A DNA stretch of 64,000 nucleotides from Nostoc sp. HK-01. GTDB taxonomy: Bacteria; Cyanobacteriota; Cyanobacteriia; Cyanobacteriales; Nostocaceae. The notes under the pieces are model-generated. The model was not told the origin of the DNA. It saw nothing but the letters and a program-made list of their open reading frames with translations, and ran no database searches. Made by a program: the position numbers and the translations under genes. Numbering within the stretch: position 1 is the first letter of the stretch; every line of letters starts with the position of its first letter. Shown here one piece after another: positions 27,078 to 34,868 of the stretch. The DNA lies in assembly GCA_003990705.1 (NCBI GenBank), contig AP018318.1, positions 3,103,501-3,167,500 on the forward strand, given 5' to 3'.

Positions 27078-27518
27078 CTACTGTTCTAATTCTTGAGGAA
27101 TAAGTGATTTAGGAATTAGGGAAGCTTGGATTTCTTTATCTGAAGGTCTTGTATACCACCAAGCCCAAGCGATTAACACTGCTTGTAATGGCAATCTAAT
27201 TGCTTGAACCCAAGGTGAATCTGAATATGGTATGGTTTCAATTTTAATATGATTAACTGCCATGTTGATATTGGCAGGAAAAACAGCAATAAATAGTAGC
27301 ACCAGTCCCCAAGCAGCAGCTTGACTTACAGGCGGAACTAATAATCCAATACCACCTAAAATCTCATAAAAGCCACTGAGATAAACTAATCCTAAAGGAT
27401 AGGGCAGTTGTGGCGGCATTATTTTGACGTAAGGTGCGGGTATGGCAAAGTGTGTAATGCCCACGATGATGATTGATATTGCCAAGATGACACGAAAGAG
27501 TTCCTTACGTCTGTTCAT
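27078..27518 (-). CDS. DoxX-like four-helix membrane protein
   Basis: Four hydrophobic segments, with the DoxX-type features VGITHFAIPAPYVKIMPPQLPYP, LVYLSGFYEILGGIGLL and FPANINMAVNH. The frame opens further upstream at a TTG (27590). The ATG at 27518 (MNRRKELF) puts a positively charged end directly before the first helix, so it is preferred. DoxX relatives are small redox-linked or transport-related membrane proteins with no agreed activity. It is the first gene of a pair with the AllA-like gene. Confidence 0.7.
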   Translation of the reverse strand: MNRRKELFRVILAISIIIVGITHFAIPAPYVKIMPPQLPYPLGLVYLSGFYEILGGIGLLVPPVSQAAAWGLVLLFIAVFPANINMAVNHIKIETIPYSDSPWVQAIRLPLQAVLIAWAWWYTRPSDKEIQASLIPKSLIPQELEQ

Positions 27519-27612
27519 GGTTGAGGCTGATTTTATACTTGCGCTTACCACTTCAGTTTGCTGATATGAGGTGAATTTGTCTTCAATCAATGGTAAGAAA
27601 CATCACCAAATA

Positions 27613-27676
27613 TTAGTTATATTTTAAAACTTGCGATCGCTCCCCAATCTAATCCTGTAAAATTTCATCGACTAAC
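27613..27676 (-). repeat. Relic copy C of the hydrolase-gene 3' end
   Basis: 64 bp align without gaps to the last 21 codons, including the stop, of the hydrolase gene at 31471-31534, with about 49 of 64 identical by hand count. Read on the minus strand it still encodes LVDEILQD, a stop, then IGERSQVLKYN and the same TAA. It keeps the HIP1 octamer. It is about 80% identical to copy B at 29341. Confidence 0.75.
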
Positions 27677-28088
27677 TACCTCCTTCACCCGCCGCTAGTA
27701 ATTTCTCGGACTCCACGACAAAACTCTGTACAGTTTGTGTTCAACGGGATTGTTAGACCGTCTTGACTTTGCGAAGTTTGACACTACCACCTTCAAAAAT
27801 CTGCATCGTTAGCTGATAGCCTTCCATCAATAACATTCCAACAAGCGGTTCTGAATCAGCTTCGTCCACTGGGATTGTTACCAAGGCGCTATCCCAGACT
27901 ACAGCAGCTTCGTAGACGTTGAAAACACACTCACTGCCATCTCCAAGAATTGCCCGTCCTCGTCTTTTCCATCTCAAGTTTAACTCAGCGATCGCATCTG
28001 GAGGCAATGACAGCCAACCATTGAACCTATCCCACTAATACCAGCAATATGATAATCTGCTGTTGATGACGGTAAGTTGTATTAGGGT

Positions 28089-28439
28089 ATGGCGGGGAGA
28101 TTTGAAGGGTTAAGTGATCTTGAGTGGAAGCTGTTTGAAGATATATTTCCCAAGGAAGCAGAAAAGAAAGGGCGGGGAATGCCTCATGCACCATTTCGTC
28201 ACGTACTGAATACCCTACTGTATATGTTGATAACAGGCTGTCGTTGGTGTGATGTTCCCACTGGAGAGATCTGGGCATCCAAGAGTGCCGCGCACAGATG
28301 GCTACAACGTTGGCACAAAGATGGCACATTAGATAATCTACAAGCGCGTATATTAGGCATTGCAGAAGAAAAAGGATTAATCAACTGGAACTACGGCGCA
28401 GTGGACGGGTCTTTTTCCCCCTGGGAAAGGTGGCGGTGA
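28089..28439 (+). CDS. IS5-family transposase, N-terminal frame
   Basis: The frame encodes the DUF4096-like N-terminal domain of IS5-type transposases (LSDLEWKLFEDIFP, GRGMPHAPFRHVLNTLLYMLITGCRWCDVP, SKSAAHRWLQRW) and ends with the first catalytic Asp in AVDGSFSP. Near 28412-28421 a TTTTTCCCCC run precedes the stop. Skipping one base there (or gaining two) joins this frame to the downstream one. That may be programmed frameshifting or transcript slippage, as known for IS427-like elements, or a simple mutation. Confidence 0.85.
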   Translation: MAGRFEGLSDLEWKLFEDIFPKEAEKKGRGMPHAPFRHVLNTLLYMLITGCRWCDVPTGEIWASKSAAHRWLQRWHKDGTLDNLQARILGIAEEKGLINWNYGAVDGSFSPWERWR

Positions 28440-28911
28440 AGGGGTTGCGTATGGTCATAAGGGTAAAGGAATTTTGATACATACGCTCACAGAGGGGAAC
28501 GGGATGCCCTTAGCTAATCGCACAACCCCTGCTAATGGTAATGAACGAGAGCAGGTTCTACCACTATTAGATAGCGTTAAAGTCAAAACGAATAAACCCG
28601 GTAGACCTCGTAAACGAGTTAAAGTTCTTGCGGCTGATAAAGGTTACGATTCTAAGGATAAACGTGCAGCCTTGCGTAAACGTGGTATCAGGCCACAATT
28701 ACCTAAGCGTGTTTGGAAGACCAAGAAAAATCGAGGTAGACCAATTAAAATGTCAGTTCCACGCTTTCAACAGGAACGCTGTTTTGCCTGGTATCAAAGA
28801 AAATATCGCCGTCTCGTTGTGCGATGGGAGCGGATCTCTGCTTGCTTCAATGCTTTTCTTTCTCTAGCCACAATTCATATCTGGATTAACAGAATTTTAT
28901 TAGTGGGATAG
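28411..28911 (+). CDS. IS5-family transposase, C-terminal frame
   Basis: This frame is open from the TTTTTCCCCC run and has no good start of its own before 28474. It encodes FPPGKGGGEGVAYGHKGKG, then LAADKGYDSK with the second catalytic Asp, and RRLVVRWERISACFNAFLSLA with the catalytic Glu. It is probably made as a fusion with the first frame, giving a DDE transposase of about 270 residues. All catalytic residues are present, so the element may be active. Confidence 0.8.
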   Translation, partial: LFPPGKGGGEGVAYGHKGKGILIHTLTEGNGMPLANRTTPANGNEREQVLPLLDSVKVKTNKPGRPRKRVKVLAADKGYDSKDKRAALRKRGIRPQLPKRVWKTKKNRGRPIKMSVPRFQQERCFAWYQRKYRRLVVRWERISACFNAFLSLATIHIWINRILLVG

Positions 28912-29022
28912 GTTCATTGAAACCTGTGTCTACAATCGCATCTTTGGTAAAAACTTTGCCATCAAAGCGCCGAATTGAAAGTGGAATAATTGGTTCAAAT
29001 TCTGCATTGACTACTCCAGTAA

Positions 29023-29295
29023 TCATGCAGTTCTCCGATTCCGTCCGCCAAATCGACGAAAATGGCGAGAGCCAATACGAATTATCCAAATTTGAGCATC
29101 GGGGTGACGGATTTCGAGGCGATCGCAAGCTACAATTTCGCTCTTGTCAATTTCAAAGTCACCAGTTTCGAGATCAATTGCTACAATTTTGCCTTCATTC
29201 TCAGCCTCAACTTGAGGTTTTATCTGAGTTTCATAGATATAATCACCTCGTTGGGCAAATTCCTCTTTACTGTAGCGGGGTTGTCGTACTGTCAT
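29023..29295 (-). CDS. Small protein paired with the aspartic protease
   Basis: This 90-residue protein has a conserved pattern seen beside clan AA proteases in cyanobacteria (recalled): an N-terminal YSKEEFAQRGDYIYET segment, then VEAENEGKIVAIDLETGDFEIDKSEIVACDRL and PDAQIWIIRIG. Its stop overlaps the protease start as ATGA, which indicates translational coupling. It could be the substrate, inhibitor or antitoxin-like partner of the protease, but no function is established. The gene is intact although the partner is split by the IS. Confidence 0.75.
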   Translation of the reverse strand: MTVRQPRYSKEEFAQRGDYIYETQIKPQVEAENEGKIVAIDLETGDFEIDKSEIVACDRLEIRHPDAQIWIIRIGSRHFRRFGGRNRRTA

Positions 29296-29340
29296 CGTTG
29301 CAATTTTCGGTTTGTCTATGGCTTTATTTTAAGCTGATGC

Positions 29341-29414
29341 CGATCGCCTGTTAGTTGGATTTTAAAACTTGCGATCGCTCTCTGAGCCAATATTGTTAAA
29401 TTCCATTAACTAAC
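29341..29414 (-). repeat. Relic copy B of the hydrolase-gene 3' end
   Basis: 74 bp align without gaps to 31461-31534, with about 57 of 74 identical by hand count. The match includes 10 bp beyond the stop codon. On the minus strand it reads LVNGI, a stop, then QYWLRERSQVLKSN and the TAA, against LVNPILQNWIQERSQTSKSN in the intact gene. It starts 9 bp from the stop of the NERD helicase gene. Confidence 0.8.
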
Positions 29415-29422
29415 ACCCAAAC

Positions 29423-31318
29423 TCAAGATCTAAAACGTTGGAGTTTCTCAAAATTTGTCCACGTTCTACCAAAATCTTCGAGTATTGGATTGGAACAGAC
29501 AACGGTTAGATAGCTTCCCTCTGTGTGTCGTTTTAGCCGACTCATTGCAACATAAGCAGACTCAAGATCTGTATCTTCAGAAATAGCAATGACTATATAG
29601 CGAGCTTCCCACCCCTTAAAACTATGGATTGTACAAGCTTTGATTCGAGCATCACCCATAAAAAATGCCATCTTTCGGCTCTTCTGTTCTTGGTGATCTG
29701 CATCAAAGATATGAATAACATTGAATTTTTGTTCGTTGAGAAGTGATACACAGGCTAGCCCCAACTGATGAGTTGGAAGCAGAAGAACAATATCTGGGTA
29801 AGCTATAACATTAGGAGTTGCTAAACCAGGCATTTTGAGTACAGCAGTGACGCACTCTCTTGCTATTGACTCAGAAGAAGCCAGTTGCAGCCAACTCAAG
29901 TGAGTAGGATATAAATCTAATTCAGATGCTTGTGCTGTTGGCAAGTTAAGTTTCAAGTTAGGTAAGTACTTGTTTGCAAAGTCTCTCAAGTACTTAATAA
30001 GTGAATGAGGCATTCGGTAACATGTCTCTAGTTGTACCCAGGGGCCGCTAAATCCTGCACCATTCATAGCATCTTCCGTCCAACTCCTAGCTCGTTCATA
30101 GAGATCTTGAGTCTCATCAGCAACTAGTACCATTTCACCACCTGCCTTCAGGACTCGTCGCAGCGTGTTCCACCAGATAGGGTTGTAGTCCTGTCCCTCA
30201 TCGACCAGAATGGTATCATATTGGGTAATTTTTGTCCCTGCAATGTCAATTGCCTTATTAGTTAATTCAACAATCTCAGTTTCTAACACTTCAGAAATAT
30301 CTGACCTCTCTCGCCAAAGTGCGTTGTATTCATTATTTAAGCCTGCCTCATTACAGATGACTTGTTTACACCATTCATGAAAGTGGAGCCATGTAATGTA
30401 ACGATTAATTGTCTTACCTGGCAGCGGATAGCGAACAGCTAAATCTCGGAGATAATGCCATAACGTAATGTTGAATGATACTACTAATGTGTCTTTGCGT
30501 TCAATCGATAACTGAGCGGCTCTTGCTGCTAGTACCAATGATTTACCTGAACCAGCAGCACCACGAATACGTCGATACCCAGATATCGTGCGACCTGTTA
30601 CTAGTTGTCGTTGTTTAGCATTAAGCTCTAGAGGTTGCCGTTGAGTAGCTGAAAAATCTGGCTCAACTAACCAACCTCGCAAAGATGTAGCAAGTTCAGG
30701 CTTCATTAATTTAGAACTGCGCCATCTTGCAGTAGGAAAAACAGTTTCTAAGTCATTTGATAGGAGAGCATCACTCCCTGCTAGTGGGTGGTAAGATTTG
30801 GCTTTCCCAAGGAGGTTCCGCACTTGATAGAAAGGAAAAAACAACTCCTCTAGAGTGATAGTATCTGCGGTTGTCACTATCACTCCAGCCGTAATCAAGG
30901 AAAGATAGGCAGTCGATTGATCAGTGCAATTATTATTAATTTGTGGACAGTATAAGTTAGCAATGCTGTTCTTATAAAGAAGAACTTTTTCAATAGGATT
31001 GTCTTTGATCCGAAAATCTTTTCCATCTTTCGATGTTGCCCATAGCTCTGGGTTATTAGATTCAGACGATGAGTACCTTACGTAATAAGGCATTGCCGTT
31101 AAATCCCAGTCTTTAACCTCAAAAACAGCGATGCCAACCTTCGGATTCAAGAGAACGAAATCTGGACGTAAGCCATTCAGGTGAGGCTGAATGTAGATCT
31201 CCCAATCTTCTGAAAGATTCTTATTGAAGAATTCAAAGACTTTTTTCTCTCCTACGGTTAGAGGAGTTCTGAGATTATCTAGTTCATGCCGTGAAGGTGA
31301 AATAAATCTATTTGTCAT
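29423..31318 (-). CDS. NERD-domain UvrD-like helicase (candidate defence protein)
   Basis: The first 110 residues look like a NERD nuclease-related domain (LRPDFVLLNPKVGIAVFEVKDW, with D and ExK of the nuclease fold). A superfamily 1 helicase core follows: Walker A RGAAGSGKSLVLAARAA near residue 250, Walker B ILVDEGQDYNPIWW, VADETQDLYERA, LETCYRMPHSL, HSFKGWEARYIVI and YVAMSRLKRH. Proteins of this architecture occur in defence islands and some act against phage or plasmids; that role here is inferred. The gene lies between two copies of the hydrolase 3' end and upstream of the protease pair. The length of 631 residues looks complete. Confidence 0.85.
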   Translation of the reverse strand: MTNRFISPSRHELDNLRTPLTVGEKKVFEFFNKNLSEDWEIYIQPHLNGLRPDFVLLNPKVGIAVFEVKDWDLTAMPYYVRYSSSESNNPELWATSKDGKDFRIKDNPIEKVLLYKNSIANLYCPQINNNCTDQSTAYLSLITAGVIVTTADTITLEELFFPFYQVRNLLGKAKSYHPLAGSDALLSNDLETVFPTARWRSSKLMKPELATSLRGWLVEPDFSATQRQPLELNAKQRQLVTGRTISGYRRIRGAAGSGKSLVLAARAAQLSIERKDTLVVSFNITLWHYLRDLAVRYPLPGKTINRYITWLHFHEWCKQVICNEAGLNNEYNALWRERSDISEVLETEIVELTNKAIDIAGTKITQYDTILVDEGQDYNPIWWNTLRRVLKAGGEMVLVADETQDLYERARSWTEDAMNGAGFSGPWVQLETCYRMPHSLIKYLRDFANKYLPNLKLNLPTAQASELDLYPTHLSWLQLASSESIARECVTAVLKMPGLATPNVIAYPDIVLLLPTHQLGLACVSLLNEQKFNVIHIFDADHQEQKSRKMAFFMGDARIKACTIHSFKGWEARYIVIAISEDTDLESAYVAMSRLKRHTEGSYLTVVCSNPILEDFGRTWTNFEKLQRFRS

Positions 31319-31460
31319 TAAGGTCTAACAACGCTGAGATAGATTGAGACCAAGGGAAATCAGAATATACGAAAAACTTTTTTTACACTTTTGCTCATAT
31401 ATTATATCGAATTTTTCCGTATAACTATTCTTACCAATATATAGAATTAGAGTCTGGTGC

Positions 31461-31534
31461 TGATCGCCTGTTAGTTAGATTTGGAAGTTTGCGATCGCTC
31501 CTGTATCCAATTTTGTAAAATCGGATTGACTAAC
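31461..31534 (-). repeat. Intact reference copy A of the hydrolase-gene 3' end
   Basis: This is the real 3' end of the hydrolase gene (last 21 codons plus 10 bp). It is the sequence echoed at 29341-29414 and 27613-27676. It contains a HIP1 octamer, conserved in all three copies. Confidence 0.8.
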
Positions 31535-32376
31535 TCTGGTGCTTCATCTTGGGGGCAATGCCCTACTCCTTCTAAGGGAATGAATTTTTCTACTGACGGA
31601 TAATTAGCTAACTCTCGACCTAAATGTATTGGTTCCCAAGGGTCTGCTGTTCCCCATAAAATAATTGTCGGACAAGGTAGTTGCGGAAGTAAGTCTTCTG
31701 GTAACGGCCCTGTGGAGTATGAGGTAAATGCCAAAAACACAGCCACAGCACCAGGATCTTTGGCGGGTGCGATGAGAATATCGACTAATTCGTCTGTGAC
31801 TGTCTCTGCATTAGCGTAAGCTTGCAGCAAAATTTTCCGCACTGTTTTTGGTTTGGCGACTTGATTAAAAAAGAATTGCCCAATTGGTTTAATAGACAAT
31901 ACCCGTTGTAAAAGTGGCGCACCTATACGCCGAGTCCAAGGTAAAGTGGCGCGTTTGCGATCGTGTAATAATCGCAAAGAACAGTTAATTAAGGCAACTC
32001 CTAAAGCTATATCTGGGGAACTGACTGCGGCTTGCATGGCGACAATACAGCCAATGGAATTTCCCACTAAAAAAGCTGGTTCACCCACCACTTCACGGCA
32101 AAAGTCTGCTATTTGCTGTCCCCACATTTCTAAGGTGTAAGCAATTTTTTCACCCGGCTGAGGTTTGGCAGAACCACCGAAGCCAATTAAATCTATGGCA
32201 TAAACCCGACAAGTTTGGGCTAGTACTGGTATGTTTTTACGCCAATGCCACCATGAGGCTCCAAAACCATGCACTAAAATAACGGCAGGCCCACTAGTTC
32301 CTTGAGTTTGATAGGAAATCGGGAACCCCTGCCACATCCAAGTTTTTGCGGTTAAAGCAGTTGTAGAAGTATTCAT
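31471..32376 (-). CDS. Alpha/beta-fold hydrolase
   Basis: Alpha/beta hydrolase of 301 residues. It shows VILVHGFGASWWHWRKN, YAIDLIGFGGSAKP, the nucleophile elbow GNSIGC near residue 106 (not the more common GxSxGG, but within the pattern), TIILWGTADPWEP with the acid residue, and GVGHCPQDEAPELVNP with the catalytic His. It resembles pheophytinase-like and haloalkane-dehalogenase-like plant and cyanobacterial hydrolases. The substrate is not known. The last 21 codons recur twice downstream as relics. Confidence 0.85.
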   Translation of the reverse strand: MNTSTTALTAKTWMWQGFPISYQTQGTSGPAVILVHGFGASWWHWRKNIPVLAQTCRVYAIDLIGFGGSAKPQPGEKIAYTLEMWGQQIADFCREVVGEPAFLVGNSIGCIVAMQAAVSSPDIALGVALINCSLRLLHDRKRATLPWTRRIGAPLLQRVLSIKPIGQFFFNQVAKPKTVRKILLQAYANAETVTDELVDILIAPAKDPGAVAVFLAFTSYSTGPLPEDLLPQLPCPTIILWGTADPWEPIHLGRELANYPSVEKFIPLEGVGHCPQDEAPELVNPILQNWIQERSQTSKSN

Positions 32377-32575
32377 AGGAAATCTGTATTTTTATTTACT
32401 AATTTTAATATTTCGTAATATTTTTGGTAATTTATCTTAAATTGTAGAGGCATATTGTAAAGAGTGTACTAGCAATAAAATTAAGTAAGAGATAAATCAA
32501 TCACTATTTTTAATTTAAGGCAAGTATAAAGACTGAGTTAAATTTATTTATAATTGCTTATAAGCTATAGAAAAC

Positions 32576-32743
32576 CTAGATGTTAAAATTACCGCCATCT
32601 AGATGTAATGTAATATATTTATCAACGGTTCGACATTCAGTAGTTTTACAATTTACGGTTTCTCTGTTGATCTCTACAATCGTTTGATATCGAGCATCTG
32701 CAATAGGGTGGTTGGCTGCCAGAAAAATGACGCTAAATTTCAC
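32576..32743 (-). CDS. Possible small hypothetical protein in the 32.4-32.8 kb spacer
   Basis: A GTG-started frame of 55 codons encodes MKFSVIFLAANHP, then VEINRETVNCKTTECRTVDKYITLHLDGG. The hydrophobic start and two Cys could suit a small secreted protein, or it may be the remnant of a larger gene. There is no clear SD apart from a weak AGGAAC. It lies within the divergent promoter region between the hydrolase and the thioredoxin-like gene; otherwise nothing was seen there. Confidence 0.3.
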   Translation of the reverse strand: MKFSVIFLAANHPIADARYQTIVEINRETVNCKTTECRTVDKYITLHLDGGNFNI

Positions 32744-32780
32744 CTAAACTTTTGTTCCTAGTTCCTTCTGGTTCACGAAG

Positions 32781-33335
32781 ATGACAATACTAGAAACAAT
32801 TCATACTCCTGTTGGCGGCTATGCCCCGGATTTTGAACTGCCAGGAATTGACGAGCGAGTACATCATCTCAGGCGTTATTTAGAAAAATACCGGGCAGTT
32901 GGCGTTGTTTTTATGGGCAACCACTGTCCTTATGTCAACTTATATCTAGAAAAGCTCAAAAAAATCCAAGGGGAATTTGCTGGGAGTGGCTTCACGCTAA
33001 TTGGGATAAATGGCTGTGATGCTATTAAGTACCCTACAGAAAGCTTTGACAACATGAAAGCTTTTGCCACACATCAAAGATTAAACTTTCCCTATCTTTG
33101 GGATTCTACTCAAGATGTTACGCGGAGTTTTGGCGCAATTAAAACTCCGATGGCTTTTTTAATAGATAGTAATGGGCTGGTGCGTTATAAAGGGCAAATT
33201 GATAGTTATCCGCAAGCACCATCATCTTTAAGAGAAGATTATTTACGAAATGCGATCGCTTCTTGGTTTAAAAGTCAAGCAATTAACCCACAAGAAACAG
33301 AACCAGTAGGAACTTCATTGATTTGGCGCAACTAG
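32781..33335 (+). CDS. Thioredoxin-fold peroxiredoxin/TlpA-like protein
   Basis: Thioredoxin fold of the AhpC/TSA-TlpA side: YAPDFELPGIDERVHHLRRYL, GVVFMGNHCPYVNLYLEKL with a single active-site Cys in the CPxx position, and KTPMAFLIDSNGLVRYKGQID with the cis-Pro. The CPYV motif lacks the second Cys of thioredoxins, so a peroxiredoxin-like or thiol-sensing role is more likely than disulfide reduction. A second Cys (NGCDAI) lies about 30 residues on. There is no signal peptide. The pyrH gene follows shortly downstream. Confidence 0.75.
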   Translation: MTILETIHTPVGGYAPDFELPGIDERVHHLRRYLEKYRAVGVVFMGNHCPYVNLYLEKLKKIQGEFAGSGFTLIGINGCDAIKYPTESFDNMKAFATHQRLNFPYLWDSTQDVTRSFGAIKTPMAFLIDSNGLVRYKGQIDSYPQAPSSLREDYLRNAIASWFKSQAINPQETEPVGTSLIWRN

Positions 33336-33405
33336 ACATAGATAGTCATTGTGCTGCTATCTTAAATTGGAGGCAATTGCAACTTTTTCGATAAAGCGTA
33401 ACTTC

Positions 33406-34134
33406 ATGGGAACGAATTACCGACGGGTTTTACTTAAACTAAGCGGTGAAGCCTTAATGGGCAACATGGGCTATGGTATTGATCCAGAAGTGGTCAAAGA
33501 AGTAGCACAAGAAGTAGCAGAGGTGATAGCCACTGGCGTTCAAATCGCCATAGTCGTTGGCGGCGGCAATATTTTTCGTGGCGTGAAAGCGGCATCGGCG
33601 GGGATGGATAGGGCAACCGCTGACTACATCGGCATGATTGCCACGGTAATGAATGCCATGACGCTACAAGATTCGCTAGAACGAATAGGGGTACAGACGC
33701 GCGTACAGACTGCGATCGCTATGCAAGAGTTAGCAGAACCGTATATTCGTCGTCGTGCCATCCGTCATCTTGAAAAAGGACGGGTGGTAATTTTTGGTGC
33801 TGGTTCAGGAAATCCCTTCTTTACCACTGATACGGCTGCGGCATTGAGAGCCGCAGAAATTGATGCAGAAGCGATTTTTAAAGCCACCAAGGTAGATGGC
33901 ATCTACGATGCTGACCCCCAAATTTATCCTAACGCCAAACGTTTTACTACCCTGACCTACGCACACGTTTTGACTCATGATTTGCGAGTAATGGATAGTA
34001 CTGCGATTGCCTTGTGTAAAGAAAACAATATCCCAATTCTTGTATTTGACTTAACGGTGCGAGGTAACATCCGCCGAGCAGTCATGGGAGAATCAATCGG
34101 CACCCTTGTGGGAGGTTCTTGTGAAATTAGCTGA
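33406..34134 (+). CDS. pyrH: UMP kinase
   Basis: Amino-acid-kinase-fold protein with all the UMP kinase marks: [20 protein letters not shown], the [13 protein letters not shown] segment, [19 protein letters not shown], and the [10 protein letters not shown] region. The frame is open from 33349, but the ATG at 33406 ([10 protein letters not shown]) gives the standard 242-residue protein. It phosphorylates UMP to UDP for pyrimidine nucleotide synthesis. It overlaps the frr start by 14 bp, the usual pyrH-frr pairing. Confidence 0.95.
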   Translation: MGTNYRRVLLKLSGEALMGNMGYGIDPEVVKEVAQEVAEVIATGVQIAIVVGGGNIFRGVKAASAGMDRATADYIGMIATVMNAMTLQDSLERIGVQTRVQTAIAMQELAEPYIRRRAIRHLEKGRVVIFGAGSGNPFFTTDTAAALRAAEIDAEAIFKATKVDGIYDADPQIYPNAKRFTTLTYAHVLTHDLRVMDSTAIALCKENNIPILVFDLTVRGNIRRAVMGESIGTLVGGSCEIS

Positions 34135-34669
34135 AGCTGAGAGTACGATGCAAAAAACCGTTGAGTCTACTCAACGCGCATTTAATACAATTCGCACTGG
34201 TCGCGCCAATAGCAGTCTTTTAGATAAAGTGTTAGTGGATTATTACGGTTCACCAACACCCTTAAAATCACTGGCGAATATTAGCACGCCAGATGCCACA
34301 ACAATTCTGATTCAACCTTACGACAAAAGCAGTTTAAACATTGTTGAGAAGGCTATCTCTCTTTCTGATGTGGGTTTAACACCTAATAACGACGGTTCTG
34401 TGATTCGGCTGAATATTCCGCCATTGACTAGCGATCGCCGTAAAGAATTCGTTAAACTGGCTGCTAAGTACGCTGAAGAAGGTCGTGTTGCTATTCGTAA
34501 CATCCGCCGTGAGGCTCTAGACACAATTCGTAAGCAGGAGAAAGCCTCAGAAGTTTCTGAGGATGAAGCCAAAGACCAACAAGATAAACTACAAAAACTC
34601 ACTGACAAATACACAGCTAAAATTAACGAACTGTTGGCAGAAAAAGAAAAAGATATCTCAACTGTCTAA
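34121..34669 (+). CDS. frr: Ribosome recycling factor
   Basis: The protein [22 protein letters not shown]...[14 protein letters not shown]...[15 protein letters not shown]...[28 protein letters not shown] is a standard RRF. It splits post-termination ribosomes together with EF-G. The frame is open a little further upstream, but the GTG at 34121 lies 4 nt behind a strong GGAGGT (34111-34116) and gives the 182-residue length usual in cyanobacteria. The start is inside the end of pyrH, so translation is probably coupled. Confidence 0.95.
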   Translation: MKLAEAESTMQKTVESTQRAFNTIRTGRANSSLLDKVLVDYYGSPTPLKSLANISTPDATTILIQPYDKSSLNIVEKAISLSDVGLTPNNDGSVIRLNIPPLTSDRRKEFVKLAAKYAEEGRVAIRNIRREALDTIRKQEKASEVSEDEAKDQQDKLQKLTDKYTAKINELLAEKEKDISTV

Positions 34670-34751
34670 AGTATGAAGTTTGAATTCTGAAGTGTGAATT
34701 TTAGAAGTTCATACTTTTGTTTCGCTTGATTGAGAAAAATCGAGAGGCTCA

Positions 34752-34782
34752 GATACCCGACTTTTTAAAAGCCGGGTATCTT
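34752..34782 (+). terminator. Terminator of the pyrH-frr operon
   Basis: GATACCCG (34752-34759) pairs with CGGGTATC (34773-34780), and inner CTTTT/AAAAG pairs extend the stem. It is followed by TTGTAGTTT, and lies 82 bp past the frr stop. Confidence 0.7.
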
Positions 34783-34868
34783 GTAGTTTACAAATAATTG
34801 ATCTCAATGGACAATCATATTTGCTAACCTAGGGCTATTGGGGTTTATGGTCAGCCCAAGAGGTTAAC

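Larger units (their letters stand above)
28023..28915 (+). mobile_element. IS5-family insertion sequence, 893 bp
   Basis: The ends are perfect 18-bp inverted repeats, GAACCTATCCCACTAATA. They are flanked by direct ATT duplications at 28020-28022 and 28916-28918. Two overlapping plus-strand frames encode the transposase. The target is exactly the DTG region of an aspartic protease gene, whose frame is restored when the element and one ATT are removed. The clean duplication and identical ends point to a fairly recent insertion. The small size and two-frame layout fit the IS427/IS1031 side of the IS5 family. Confidence 0.9.
27753..29026 (-). pseudogene. Retropepsin-like clan AA aspartic protease gene split by an insertion sequence
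   Basis: The N-terminal part (29026 down to 28916, MITGVVNAEFEPIIPL...AIVDTGF) and the C-terminal part (28022 down to 27753, PPDAIAELNL...LLMEGYQL...EGGSV) lie on either side of the IS at 28023-28915. Taking out the IS and one 3-bp duplication rejoins them in frame as AIVDTGFNGWLSLPPDAIAE. The catalytic DTG is then intact and the protein is about 127 residues. Such small proteases are common in cyanobacteria beside the kind of protein encoded at 29023. Its ATG overlaps that gene's stop as ATGA. As it stands the gene cannot give a full product. Confidence 0.85.

Noticed and set aside
28027-28329. 100-codon minus-strand frame inside the IS
   Set aside because: Antisense of the transposase; not a cargo gene.
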